A stretch of 64,000 nucleotides of DNA from NCBI GenBank assembly GCA_003996215.1, contig QJPP01001620.1, forward strand, positions 62,001 to 126,000. The letters are read 5' to 3'. Shown piece by piece: positions 12,530-24,531 of this stretch. A model generated the notes under the pieces. That model ran no database searches, was not told where the DNA came from, and saw only the letters and a program-made list of their open reading frames with translations. Numbering within the stretch: position 1 is the stretch's first letter; each line of letters begins with the position of its first letter. The translations under genes were made by a program, and so were the position numbers. Source of the stretch: Jaltomata sinuosa. Taxonomy: Eukaryota > Streptophyta > Magnoliopsida > Solanales > Solanaceae.

Positions 12530-13613
12530 ATGAGTACGACATCAGGTGATGATGAGGCTCATGTTCCTATTGCTTTAGTGCTTCCTTCAGTGCCAAGATT
12601 TTAGAGTGAGAGTATACCGCATCAACTAGAGGGTTTGGGGCTAGCCCAACCTCTGGTAGGATATATCGCTTCCCCAGTTCTTCAAGAAAATGTGGTTAGG
12701 ACTCTGAGTCTTTCGGAGGGAGTATCACAAGTAGGGGTAGTACTTGGTTCTTCGAGGGGTGATTCAGTTAGGTTTAAGATTGAAGTCTCTAGCAGGGTTC
12801 TATGTTGGTTTTAGAGTATAAGGCAAGGTTTCACGAGGTGATTTGGTGCACTGCTAGGACTTTTCCTTTAGAGTTTGAGAGAGTTCAGGGTTTTTTTGGG
12901 GGATTGATTTCACCGCTCCATTTGGCGATAGTGCACTTGGTGACAGTTGGGACTACCTTTCTTCAGATTATTGATCATGCTTGGGCTACAGAAGGGTTAT
13001 GTTGCAAGGCATATGGAGGTAGTTGTAAGAGGCATCACTGTTAGGGAAGTTTCTATGGTTCTCAGTCTCGAGGTAGGGGATTCTATGGTAGAGATCGATT
13101 TCATGTCTTTCTGTTTAGCAGGCTAGTTTTGATGGCTTCACAGGGTTCTGAAGGTGGTTGTACTGAGCATGTTGAGAAGAGTAGATATGGTGCAGGTCAG
13201 GTTTCCCAATGTTTACATTCAGGGTGTGTAGGCTATGGTGGCCAGTCAGGCTCAGTGATATCTTTTCGTCGGACTTCATGCGGGTAGAGGTTATTTCCAA
13301 TGCAGTGAGTGTGGGCACTTTTCTAGGGATTTCCCCATGATCACGCCTTCCAATCAGTAGAGTCAGCATGTTTTATCTCCCAAGGTTCCAGTTCCACTGG
13401 CTAGAAGTGGTGTGCAGGATAGTAGAGATGGTCCCCAGATGGATAAAGGTGGTGTGCAGGGTAGTAGGGGTGGTCCCCAAATGGTTAAATGTGGCTTTCA
13501 GCCAGGTAGTTCAAGTATCTATCCGAGTTGACAGACACCGTGCATCATAGTAGGTTTTTTTGGGTTTCTATAGTTGTAGAGTGATTGGTCACTTTTCTAG
13601 ATATTGTCCCTAA
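12530..13613 (+). pseudogene. gag remnant, family B gypsy
   Basis: Capsid-nucleocapsid protein of the B element, no longer translatable. The start ATG at 12530 opens MSTTSGDDEAHVP, matching the start of the minus-strand copy at 34347. The capsid core LVLEYKARFHEV...PLEFERVQGFFGGL lies at 12805-12906, followed by VTVGTTFLQIIDHAW. Two CCHC knuckles can be located, both damaged. At 13292-13336 the outer two cysteines are replaced (Tyr and Phe). At 13564-13610 the first is Phe, with HFSRYCP intact. Stops at 12602 and in several later places break the frame. Identification rests on close similarity to the better preserved copy at 33424-34347. Confidence 0.85.
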
Positions 13614-14035
13614 TGAAGGAAAATCGAGCCTTCAAGATCGACCACTCATTCCAGAGATAGGCAGAGACATTCTGATGCCCCTTTTGGTAGGCCAGAGGTA
13701 GAGGTTCCAGGTATCGTTGCTACAAGTTTGGTCTTTATTATCATTAGCTATGTTTTGGTATTGCTTGCCTTGCGGATCTACCATTTTTCATGTATCTATA
13801 TATCTACCTATTTTTTTCTCATTTGGTTGTACAATTTGAGTTTGTAGTGTTTATGTATGTGATTTCTCGGTAGAATGATTCTTTTTAGTAGAGGATGGGG
13901 TATGTTATCTTTGGGAGGTGACTACCCGGGGTTATGACTCATGGGTAGGTCTTGTTAGCTTTATTTTTGGTCTTCATTGTGGTTCTAGAGTTGGTTTGAG
14001 TATCTCAATTTCTAGCGGTCTTGGGTGGTCATTGC
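13614..14035 (+). pseudogene. Decayed protease-region pol sequence, family B (left part)
   Basis: Follows the second zinc knuckle and aligns with the region downstream of gag in the minus-strand B element (33423 down to about 33040), including the shared phrase GATGGGGT-GTTATCTTTGGGAGGTGA at about 13895 and 33165. No frame is open and no catalytic motif survives. Interrupted at 14036 by a MITE. Confidence 0.55.
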
Positions 14036-14043
14036 CTAGGAAG

Positions 14044-14977
14044 TAGGGGTGGGCGTTTGGTTCTTCAGTTTGATTTTATCAAAGTTCGATTCGGTTCTTT
14101 GGTTTTCAATTTCGCAAAAATGAGCACCAAACACCAAACCAAACTAATTCGATTCGGTTTGGGTTTTGGAACTTCGGTTCAGTTTGATTCAGTGTTTCTA
14201 AATTAGTTTTTTGGTGTAAGCAAGAAACAAATAAGCACTCACATAATTTCACACCATATGCGTATATGACACTCACGACAGCATTGTTTCCATTTCACAT
14301 AAAAAAATGCTAAGTGCTAACTGCTAAATCCTAAAAGGCAACCAGTTTGTTCCTTCAACCAACAAATGAGCTTGGATGGGGATTTAGGTAATGTACCAGT
14401 ACTAAACCAAGCTAGCAGTGGAACTGACAGTGGTAATGCATAGAGGGGACACTACGATGACAACTCAGCTATATTTTTTAATCAATGAAGGTGCTCTAAT
14501 TAAATGAACTACAAGAAGAAATTAGCTTAGAAATTCAGGCATGGAAATACTACAGAAAGAAGCATTCCTATTGTACTAAATTTAACAGAGAATGTATAGC
14601 TTTGACGATTGTGGAAAACTTGTCTAATGACATTGCTGCGCTTCAAGTTTTTATCATCTCCTGAAATCCCACTAGCGTGTCCTATGTTTTTGGAAATGGG
14701 ACTAGGGTTAAAAAAAGTTTTGGGCCATCTCAATTCTGCCTAGCCCAGCCATATAAAATATAAACTAAATGTAACATAAATATTTTAAAAAAAAATTAAT
14801 TAATAAAAGTTTGGTTCTTTAGTGCACCGAAGAATCGTTACTCTTAAACCAAACACTGAACCGAAGAACTGAAGTACCAAAAAAAAATGAAATCAAATCG
14901 AAGAACTGAAACCAAAGAACTGAACTAGTTCAGTTCGGTTTGGTTTTTCGGTTCTCTGATTTTTATGCCCACCCCTA
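14044..14977. mobile_element. hAT-like MITE, 934 bp, with 8 bp target duplication
   Basis: Ends are perfect 11 bp inverted repeats TAGGGGTGGGC / GCCCACCCCTA. Inside them, both arms are rich in GGTTCTTCGGTTT-type words in opposite orientation, giving long imperfect subterminal complementarity. Flanks are CTAGGAAG (14036-14043) and CTAGGCAG (14978-14985), 7 of 8 identical, the duplication length typical of hAT transposons. No transposase frame is present. The uninterrupted target is preserved in the minus-strand relative at 33032-33039. Confidence 0.92.
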
Positions 14978-14985
14978 CTAGGCAG

Positions 14986-17460
14986 TTATCTAGTATTTGC
15001 TAGAAATCTTTTGGTTTATATTGTGAAATATCGATAGTTATGTACCAGGGGAAGTTATTTTATCTTAAGGAGAGTAGTGTTAGGCGTGCAAATGGGTATC
15101 AAGTGGTTTTTCTCTTCTCAGGAGGTTAGAGTCGACCCTCTTTACTTAATTGGTTTAGGAGGTTAGCTAGTTTATGGGTTGTTTTCATTGTTTTCCTCAG
15201 TTTCTAGTCTGGTAGAGTTTGTACTGTAGCATTATTGTTGAGTTGGGCACTCGGCCTATTCTTTTTTTGCCTTATTGAGTAACGCTAATAGAGATGTGGG
15301 AGCTACAAAAACTGCTCCAAGATCTTCTGAGAAGGAGATTGTCGGGTCTGGTGTATCTTTGGAAAGGGTTCTATATGGTTTGAAAAAGGAGGGGATGACT
15401 CTTTGTATATATATGTGGATTACAGGTAGCCGGCTGAGGTGATGACTGAGAGTATGCTTTGGTTTGGTGTATTGATTACTTGTTCGACCGACTACAGAGT
15501 GCAGTGGCATTTTCCTAAGATGAATTCAAGGTCAAATTTCCTTCTAGTAAAGATTGAGGTGGTGGCCATCCCCACGACTACCTTTGGGGCTGGTTGCATC
15601 CATTGCGAGTTTCCTTATTATATCCCTTAGTTGACTCAGGCTTCAACAATATTTTCGAATTGGGCGAGCCATATATCTCAAGCCTAGTTAGCTCCAGTTT
15701 CTATAGTATTCATCAGGGACATGAGAGCTTACTCGAGAGTTTGACAGAAGCATGACCAGTATTAAAAGTTAGGTTTCAGATTCGTGGGCTAGGAGGTTAC
15801 TTTAGATGGCTAGTGGGAGATTTTTTTCAGTGGAGGCATCCTTGAGCCGGAAGGCAATGAGTATGGATAGTTTAGCTTTCCTCTTAGTTTCAGAGCGACC
15901 GTTGGCCTTGGGTATCCAGTCCTTGGCTAACCATTTGTTTAGGCTTGACTTGCTAGATCCCAGCAGAGATCTTGCCAGTGTTGAGGTCCATTCTACCTTG
16001 GTTGAGCAGATTCAATAGCGTCAGTTTGAGGATCAACGATTGTGTGATAATTGTGATCAAGTTGTATGGGTTGAGGCGTACAGGGCTACTCTATATTCTA
16101 AAGATACTTTGAAATAGACAGTCGCTTTATGTTTCGAGAGTTGGGGATTTGATTCAGTTGATTCTCTGAGAGGTTTCTTGTGTGCATTGGATTTCAGCAG
16201 TTGATTAGGCTCCACCAGTGGTGGGATAGAAGGTTCTATATGTTGAATGTTTTTTGAGTTGGTAGTTTGTGTACTAGCACAGTAAGGTGGATGTTTTGAG
16301 CCAGAGGGAGGGAGATGAGTTAAGAGATTATAATCTTTTCAATGGCTAAGAGGCAATCTTAGATTCCACACATCCTTTCCTTTGCCTACATGTTAGTTTG
16401 ACTTGGTATTCGCGGCATGACAGACTTCTTTCTGATGGGTAAGGCCAGTAAGGTGACCATAAATATGAATGGTGTTTGAGTATCTGGAGCACCAGTGGTA
16501 TTCTTAGAGTAGGGAGTTAGTTGATGGCTATGGGCTTTGTGGTAGGCTTACCACACTCCTTGCAGAGATTGAGTTTTGTTTGGGTCTTCTTGGACAGGTT
16601 GCCTTAGTTCATTCACTTTCAGCCAATTCATACTTGGTGCAATTTACCGAGGTTGGTTTCGTTCTACAGTTAGGAAATTCTCATTCAATATAGGGTGTTC
16701 ACCTAGGTCATTCTTGACCCTGGCGTGTAGATTGCAGTTGAGCTCCGATGGTTAGTTCAGTTTGGTTTAGGTATTTATGTTGATCCTAGAGAAGCTATCC
16801 ATCTATTGGTTGATGGTCAGTCGGGGTAGATTTCTTCAGTTTTCAAGGGTATACTTTTGGTTAGTGTTTTGGGTGTCAGATACTAGTAGACTATAGCTTC
16901 GCTTGGATAAAGTTTGAGTCTAAAGGTGATCTTGTTTGAGGTTGAGTATAGCGGGGACTATAGGCTTTCGGTGGATTAATTGATGTTTTGAGAGTGGCTT
17001 GAGTGTTTGACTCATGTAAAGCTTCATGATTATGGTGCAGAGAATTTAGGTAGATAGAAGGGCAGTGCAGATCAAAGGATTCATGAGTTAGAAGGTTGGG
17101 TACTGGTTTTCTGGGTGAACCTAGTTGTGGTATTAAGGTTTCTAGTTTCGTGTGTCGATCGCCTTGGTTCTCTTATTTTTGGTGTTGTGTTGGTGCATTA
17201 TGATCGATTTTCTTGAGGTTCGGTTCAGTTGTTAGACCTCTGGGGATTTTTGAGTTATAAGGTTGTGGTCTAGTTGGCTAGTAAGGAGTTTTGGTTTTTG
17301 GTAGTTTTCCTTTTGTATAGCTCTGTGGGGTGCCTTCCAGTCGAGGAGGCTACCAGGGAACTGAGAGAGTGGTGCAGGCTTAGTATCCATTGTTGTTTGA
17401 GCCTCTAGTATTCTCTTTTCTTGACTTTCACAAATGAGAGTCCTTTTTAGTAGTGGATGA
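14986..17460 (+). pseudogene. Decayed pol of family B element (right part)
   Basis: Region between the MITE and the 3' LTR. The one readable stretch is 15838-16018, where LSRKAMSMDSLAFL and ERPLALGIQSLANHLFRLD give the RNase H-to-integrase linker of gypsy elements (usual form ...ADALSRK...). The flanking reverse transcriptase and integrase parts are too mutated for me to place motifs in any frame. The last bases, AGTAGTGGATGA at 17449-17460, are the purine-rich tract; the same tract precedes the LTR at 39397 in reverse. Confidence 0.7.
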
Positions 17461-20400
17461 TGTAATGACCCTTCTGGTCATGCTTGCGTTTTTTCCTTCT
17501 TTGCAGTATTAGAGCTTTCCTGTAGTGGCCCCAAGTTATTTATGGCTTGCTGGGATCGATAGTTTGATGTCCGAGCCATTTGTTAGGGTGATATGACTAT
17601 TTCCCTATTTTAGAGCTTTAAATTAGGAAATCGCTGACTTTAGCCAGCATTCATACCAATCACGATCGGAATCAAATTCTGACAATTTCATTAGCTCTGA
17701 AGTGTAGACTTTGGTCTAGTTGGACCCTTGGCCGAGGTCTGGGAATTTTCAATTTGGAATCATCTCTCTTTCTGTGTTTTTAGGCTAGTTGGGCTTGTAA
17801 GGTTGAATTTGGTCAACATCCAGAGAAGACAGCCTCAAATAGAAATTCCATCAACACTGTTAGCTTTGGAATGATCACTTTGGACTAGAAGGACCTTTGG
17901 TTCAGGTCCCGAGGGTTTCAGACTCATTTTAGGGTATTGGATTTTGTTTTGGTTAAAGGTTGGTTTTTACACATGGGGCCTACTATTCATTAAATCGACC
18001 TCCGTTGGGAATTTTTTCAATTCTATTGAGTCTAGAATGTCATTTTAGTTGAGTAGCATAGTTCATTTATGTTTGCAGGACCCCGGATGGATCTCGAGGG
18101 TTCATCCGATGAAATTTTAACCTGGGTGAACTATTGGTTTTTAGTTGTTGGTATGGCTGAAATTTGTGCATTGCAATCTCGAAGAAGACCATCACAATCT
18201 CAAAGGTTTGACTTTTTTGTCATCGCGATCTCGAAGGGTTTTCTTGCGATGGCAATGAAGAAACCCATCTTTGTCATCGCGATCTTGAAGGGTTTTCTCA
18301 CGATAGCTATGAAGAAACCCAGCTTGGTCATTGCAATCTCAAGGGGTTTTCTCGCGATAGCGAGGAAGAAATCCAGCTTTGTTATCATGATCTCGAAGGG
18401 GTTTCCTCACGATAGCGATAAAGAAACCCAACTTGGTCATCACGATCTTGAAGGGTTTTCTTGTGATAGTGATGAAGAAACCCATCTTGGTCATCACAAT
18501 CTCAGAGGGTTTTCTCGCGATAGCGAGAAAGAAACCCAGCTTGGTCATCACTATCTCGAAGGGTTTTTCTTGCGATAGCGATGAAGAAATCCCTAGAAGT
18601 ATATATTATTCCCTTTCTTCTCTATTTCATTTGCAAAGTTCCCCAAACGATTTTCTTACATTGTCTTGAGCTCCAAAGCTCCAAATTCTTATGTGGGATA
18701 CTCAAAATTATTGGGGTGATTATTTCTTGGTCCGTGATCAATTTTCTGACTTTAATTAGTAAGCATTCTTCGTTAATTTCCATCAATTCCCCATTTTAAT
18801 TCTTGTTTGATTCTTAAAGGTTGGGGCTATTTTGGACCCCTTCCTTTGCTTGTTTTCTGCTCATTTTCTAGAGTATGCATTCCTGGCGAGGTTGGGAACC
18901 TCGTGGTAAATTTTATTTCCAGTTTTAGGTCGCGAGGCCCACGGGATCACTTTTGATCCAGATTTTGACCTGGCTAAATTATTAGCAATATGGGTACCGT
19001 TAGCTTCGTATTGATGCATAGAATATGTTGTTGATAGTTTATTTGTGATTCAGGGCTTCTCAAAGAAGTTTGTGCTTGGAAAATGTCATTTCAGCAGTTT
19101 GTCATCGGATGACAGGTAGGTCACGATTTTCCCTGCCTTAGACTTTGCATAAATAGTCTATAATTGCATTAATTAGTATCCTTGGGTTGGGTATTGTAGG
19201 TTGTCACCCCAGACCTTGTCTGTTTCTTTCGTTCACCTTATTTTCATAAGTTGGTTGTAGTATTTGATCTAGTGTTGAAGTATTACCCTTATGGCCTCGT
19301 GTGGCCTTTGTTTTCTCCTTTGGACCATAAATGGAGGGATATTTGGGAATTTTCGTGAGTCCCGGACATCGAGTTGTGATTCTAGGCTGGTTATCTATGT
19401 TGTAGAGCTGCTTGAGCCTGTGCATGGTAGATAGGTTGATTGTGAGCCATTGAGCTATTGTTTGTGTTTGGGCATATCATCAGCATATAAAGAGTTTTTC
19501 TGCATTATTTACTACTCTTTAGGCTGTAGGCCTAACTATCACCATTTTCTAAACTTTGCATGGCCTGAGGCCCCGTGTTTGGTATAAAAGATTCTAAATG
19601 GATTTGAAACTGGTTTTATGGATTTTCTTATGATAAATGAGATTAAAGGATGGTTTTATCACTGGTTTTCGCACGGATACTAGACTCGGTTGAGCCATAT
19701 CGCTAGACATTTTTTTACTACAACTTTAGACCCGAATATATGACGGGCACCCTTTATTGGGATTTGAGATTTCAATTGCTGATTTAAACCCGGATAGACT
19801 CCAGGGACCCTTTATTGGGGTTCTGAGATTACGGTTCCTGATTAAAACCTGGATAGACTCTGAGCACTTACTATGAGATTTCAATCACTGGTTTAGACCC
19901 GGATACACTCTGGGTGGTTATTTGAGATTTCGCAATTTTAGTACATGGACCTTGCCGATCCGGACCAGGGGCTACGTGCTACAAGTTCTGAAGGAGGGGT
20001 ATATATTGTTGTTGAGGTATACAAGTGCGTCTTTCCATGGATCCTACCTACAAGGCCTTTAGGCGCCGGAGGAGGTACATACAGTTCAACGGTCACACTT
20101 ATTTCATCATATCACAATATATCATGAATATTGTGTTCATATCCACCCTTATTTGATGTTTGCTCAGTGTACGCTCTAGTAGTATGGGATGCCGGAGGGT
20201 TTGATTTCACTAGTATGTGTTCTTCGGGTGTATGGGCGCCCATTGGGACTGTAGGTGGATTACCTTATGCTATATTAGTGTAGTACTTGTTAGAGGCTTC
20301 TGATTATTAGTGGATTCTATCTTATTGTGGAGCTGGTTAGTGGCCTTTTGATCTTCTGTGGTGTAGCTTACTCCATACTAGGGTTGTACTTGTGAGGTTG

Positions 20401-21259
20401 TTTTTTGTCTATTCTTAACTTTAGAGTTGTGTTTTTAGCATGATTTTGTTTGTTGTATCAATTCTAGCATGAGTATGTTTACTTGCCTTTCTTTCCTTCC
20501 CTTTCATTTGAGGTTACCGGTATACCGCCATTCTTCTTAAACTCTCTCTTTATATATTATTGTTGCAAGGATCCAAGTGCGTTCTCCTTTTCTTCACATG
20601 TGCTCTTTGGTATACATAAATCTTCTGTGGCTAGCATGTTATGCTTATATTTTCTTTGTCTTCTATCCGTGCTAGTTTACGTGTGCTTTCCTCTGTTTGT
20701 TTATGTGATTGTTTCCTTTATTGTCTATTATTTACTACTTTTATATCTTAAATGCATTCAATCAGCTGATGATGCCTACTGGGTACCCGTTGCTTTGCAA
20801 TTGGTGCTCATACTATAGTTCTGCATCTTTCTGGTGCAGATCCTAGTGTAAGCATTTGTCATTGATCGCATGGATAGTCGTGCAGCTTTTTGGATATTCG
20901 ATGCTAGGGTGAGCTCCGGACTACCAGGGCTTGACCATAACTCATCATTTAGCACTGTTACTCTCTTTTGTTATCCAGAGACAATTGTATATTTTATTTT
21001 GTACCTTCTAGTACTCTGTATTTTATTAGAGGCTCCTGCACTTTTGATACCAGGTGGTGGGATGGTGTAGTTCTTTTTTATGTATATATTGGTTGTTCTC
21101 CTTCTGTGTTGCTTTATTTATCTACTTTCGCTTATTTCAGCTTATTGTGTGTGCTTGCTTAGGTAGTATCCCATTACTAGCCATTTCGAGCTATGGGGAT
21201 TGGTTCGCCTACTGGAGGATTGTAAGTGCCATCATGGCCTGAGTAATCGGGTCTTGACA
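17461..21259 (+). repeat. 3' LTR, family B
   Basis: TGTAATGACCC start and TCTTGACA end, 3799 bp. Same text as the 5' LTR throughout but with seven rather than four copies of the 54 bp minisatellite, which accounts for more than the whole 139 bp length difference. The remainder must be small deletions elsewhere. Confidence 0.92.
18219..18598 (+). repeat. 54 bp minisatellite, seven units, in the 3' LTR
   Basis: Unit starts at 18219, 18273, 18327, 18381, 18436, 18490 and 18544; one spacing is 55. Sequence as in the 5' LTR array. The 55-base step shifts the frame, which is why apparent reading frames on both strands overlap one another here. Confidence 0.93.
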
Positions 21260-21829
21260 CTGCCAAAATTGTAAATATCAATATGGGAGTCATTCTTCTC
21301 GTGTTGACATGTAGAACATATTTATGATAGTGTGGAGAAATCCGAGGCTCTTCGGAAGGGGAAGGCACATGAGTGCAATTCGTGCTTGCAGTTCGGTCCC
21401 GAGGTAGGTTATAGTTTACTTCTTTAGACTTAGCTCAGTTAGATTCTATATTTTATAATTTCTATGATAGTTAGGGATGCTTGTAGGATAGAATTAGGCT
21501 TAAGTATCCTTACTTATAAATTGGCCATTTTCGGGACCTTAGATTACTACCTTTGTCTTAAAGCCTTAGCTTAGGTTTCTTTTAGTCTTAAGGTGATTAG
21601 GATAGAACCCTTAGCATAGAATTGAGGAATGTTTTGTGGTAGAATAGAATGTTACTAATAGTTACTGTTATTGCTCCCTTTTTGCTTTTACTTCCATTTA
21701 TTGTGAAATTGTGGGTCTGAGGCCATGGTTTTGGACTGGATGGGATTCCAGGTCAATATCTCTTACTTGAAGGGTTGTTTTGCCCGGTTTGGTGTATATC
21801 TTTATATTTACATGATTTTCTGTGATAGC
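21260..21829 (+). repeat. Older B-type LTR, right portion (continuation of 7681-8654)
   Basis: GACTCAATTTCT ending at 8654 joined to GCCAAAATTGTAA at 21262 reads as one diverged version of the B-LTR phrase GACTCGGCTAAATTATTAGCAATATAGG. The CGGTCCCGAGGTAGGTTATAG phrase near 21391 parallels the CGACAGGTAGGTTATGG of the B LTR at about 10138. Beyond 21450 the likeness fades; no gene is seen. Confidence 0.55.
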
Positions 21830-23198
21830 TGATGTTGTTCAAAAACACTCTCCTGAAGGAGGTGATAACGATCACCAAGCAAAATAACTAAGTAACCCAA
21901 TAGAATATTGAGCTCGAATCCACGGAGAATGGGACAATCTTTTACCACTAAATGTCAGAGTTCAATACACTAAGGTGAGCAATTGTTCGAGCAAATAAAA
22001 GTAAAATTAGGGGGAAAAGGTTTGGGAGTTATAGAATCGCAAGCAACAAGAGAATGACGTAAACACAAATTGAGTAATCAATAGAAAGAAAACTAGGGGT
22101 ATGCTTCCGATGGGATTCTACAATGGGATAGGGAATTGATTAATCATGCAAATTTTTAACTAAAGGTATGGGTAGCTTGGTTCAAGTAATATTTGGTAAT
22201 CTTTCAACTCTTCAAATATATGTACTATGGTCTTTGTTCAAACCCCATAGTTTTACCTTAAACCAACCAATTAATGCTTGGGTGAATCAAAATATCCCTA
22301 GATTTGATTCTTAGGTGGGAATTTCCTTCAATCAAGCTATTTCTAGCCTTAATCTATAGTGGAAATCCCAAATCCTCACTATTGAATTCTTACCCAATTT
22401 ATAAACTCATCTTTCAAGCAAGTACAAAATTAGTAAACTCAATTAATGTTTGCAACCATCAATTTTTATAATTAAACCATGAAGAATTCAATAGACCAAT
22501 ACTAAATAATCAATTATAAGCCCAATTAATCAATACCCATTCCTAAATTAAAACACCCATCATGCACACACCCCTAGAATAAATTTTATCTACTCATATA
22601 AAAGGAACAAGAGAAAATACCAAATGGATTTCCCAAAAATCCATTCATATTGTAAGCTAAGTTCAAATTCCAAGCTCAAAATTCTTTACAAATGGTGTTT
22701 TTCAATGAGGAAGAAGAAGAGAAAAGTGTACTCTCAATACTCTTCCTTGGGAGAGTAAAACTGATTCAATTCCTAGGGTACAGATCCCAAAAAGGGTTTT
22801 AGAACCTTTTCAAACATGTCATTGTACATTTGAACAAAATTTCCCTTCGGGGCAAGTGCGAAGCAAGGTGCAAAGGCACCTTCGATCGCACCTAGCACTG
22901 TGCAGCTCGCAGGTACCCAACTTCCAGGGCAGTGATGTCCTACTGGGATATGATGTCAGATGCAAAAGGATGGGTGATCTCCCATGGCATTGTGTGGCTT
23001 GCATGCAGATGTTTACTCAACAGACTTTAATCCTTCATGTATGTTGACACCTACGAAATGTAGGTGTCCTTATGTGGCTTGCATTTCATTCTACCCTTCA
23101 TGACTGAATCTTCCCCATCTGATCATCTTCGTACTTTTAACTCCATTTTAAGCTCTTTGTGTTCAAATCCATTATTTTCTCCATTCGATCAAGAGTAC
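21830..23198 (-). repeat. Older family C LTR, main part (interrupted)
   Basis: On the plus strand it opens TGATGTTGTTCAAAAACACT, the counterpart of TGATAACGCTCAAATGTACT in the younger C LTRs, followed by the shared GATCACCAAGCAAAATAAC. It is cut at 23198 by the younger C element, and the missing 105 bases lie at 31786-31890. Together they make an LTR of about 1.47 kb in minus orientation. Confidence 0.8.
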
Positions 23199-24531
23199 TG
23201 ATAACGCTCAAATGTACTCTCCAAGATGGAGGTATCAATGATCATTAAGCAAAATACATTTATATTCCCGACAGGAGTTGGGGTTGATCCCACAGAGAAT
23301 AATGTAATCGCAATTTAGCTAATAAAGAATCTAAGTAACTTATTGAAGTTCAATGAACAAAAGGAAAAGATAACGATAGGGGGGTTTTAAACTAGAATAA
23401 AGGATAAAAGAGAATTAAATGAAAGATAGGATTGATCAATGGCCTTCACCTTGCGTTCGCCAAACAAGGACAACAAGAGAGAATTAGGAATGGGAATTCA
23501 ATTCACAAGACTTGCACCCCAAATAACACATAGGTAGCCTTGGTTAAGAGTATACTTAACTGTTTTTCAACAAATCAAGCATATATCTTGTGTGTTCTCT
23601 CAAACCTCCACGTGTAAACAATAAACCAACCAATTTGGCTTGGGTGAATTGGGCTATTTCTAGCTCCAACTCTTAGATGGGGGTTTCCGGTGAATTGAGT
23701 TATTTCTAGCCTCAACTTAAGTGGAATCCCAAATCCCCACTATTAAACCTCCCTAAATTGAAAAACTCCTCTCTCGAGCAAGAACACAATTAGAATGCTA
23801 AGTCAATATTTGAAATCATCAACTATAAAATTCAAGCATGGAAGATTCAATAGACCCACATAATTAATCAAGAGAAAGCACAAGATAAGAATTAAATACC
23901 CAAATTTAGTATTATCTCTAATACAAAACCCAAATCTCAATTCAACAATTATACCTATAATTTCTAAATTAAGATCAAGAGTTAAAGAATGGAAATTAAG
24001 AATCTTACAATAAAGATCATCCAAATCTTCACTCCTAAGGTGTAGGAAGATGAACTTGCTCTCCATGCTTTCCAAGAGTTGTGAAATTTGCCAAAGATTT
24101 CTTACCAAATAGTTGAGGAAAGTTTTATGTCGATTGGGGTTTCCAAAAATAGAAATTTCTAATTCTACCCTGCAGCTGACACTTTTCTTCTTCGCCTACG
24201 CAGAGGGTTCATCGCGTACACGAAGTGTCTTTATCTGGTTGACCTTCGCATACGCAGTAGGTTCAGTGCGTGTGCAGAGCTCTGCCTTGAGTGACCATCG
24301 CATGCGCGTGTGGGCCATAGTGTGCGTATAGGTATCTTTAGATTCGAGACAATTGCTTCTCCTAATAGCTCCACTTTGACTTTTTTTAATCCGAATTCTT
24401 TCTGAACACTTCCAAAACACAGAAACCTGCAAAATAGAAGTAATCCGTGTCAATTGCACCATTTTTCCACTTTGAACTAGCAAAAGCATAAGATTAAAAG
24501 CCAAATAAGTAGGTAAAATACCAACTTATAA
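23199..24531 (-). repeat. 3' LTR of the family C element
   Basis: Plus-strand left edge TGATAACGCTC, right edge ACCAACTTATAA, where the partner ends ACCAACTTATCA. Length 1333 bp. Contains a CG-rich stretch of CGCATACGCA/CATCGCGTACAC words at 24195-24330. Confidence 0.92.

Larger units (their letters stand above)
8655..21259 (+). mobile_element. Complete family B Ty3/gypsy element (two LTRs, gag, ruined pol)
   Basis: A 12.6 kb element made of direct LTRs at 8655-12314 and 17461-21259, a primer site at 12318-12329, a gag remnant, a badly decayed pol and a 3' LTR. It carries a later 934 bp MITE insertion. The flanks TTTCT and CTGCC do not match as a 5 bp duplication. However, the flanking DNA on both sides reads as one older B-type LTR, and CT is shared at the joint, so a duplication partly lost on the right is likely. 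Confidence 0.85.
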
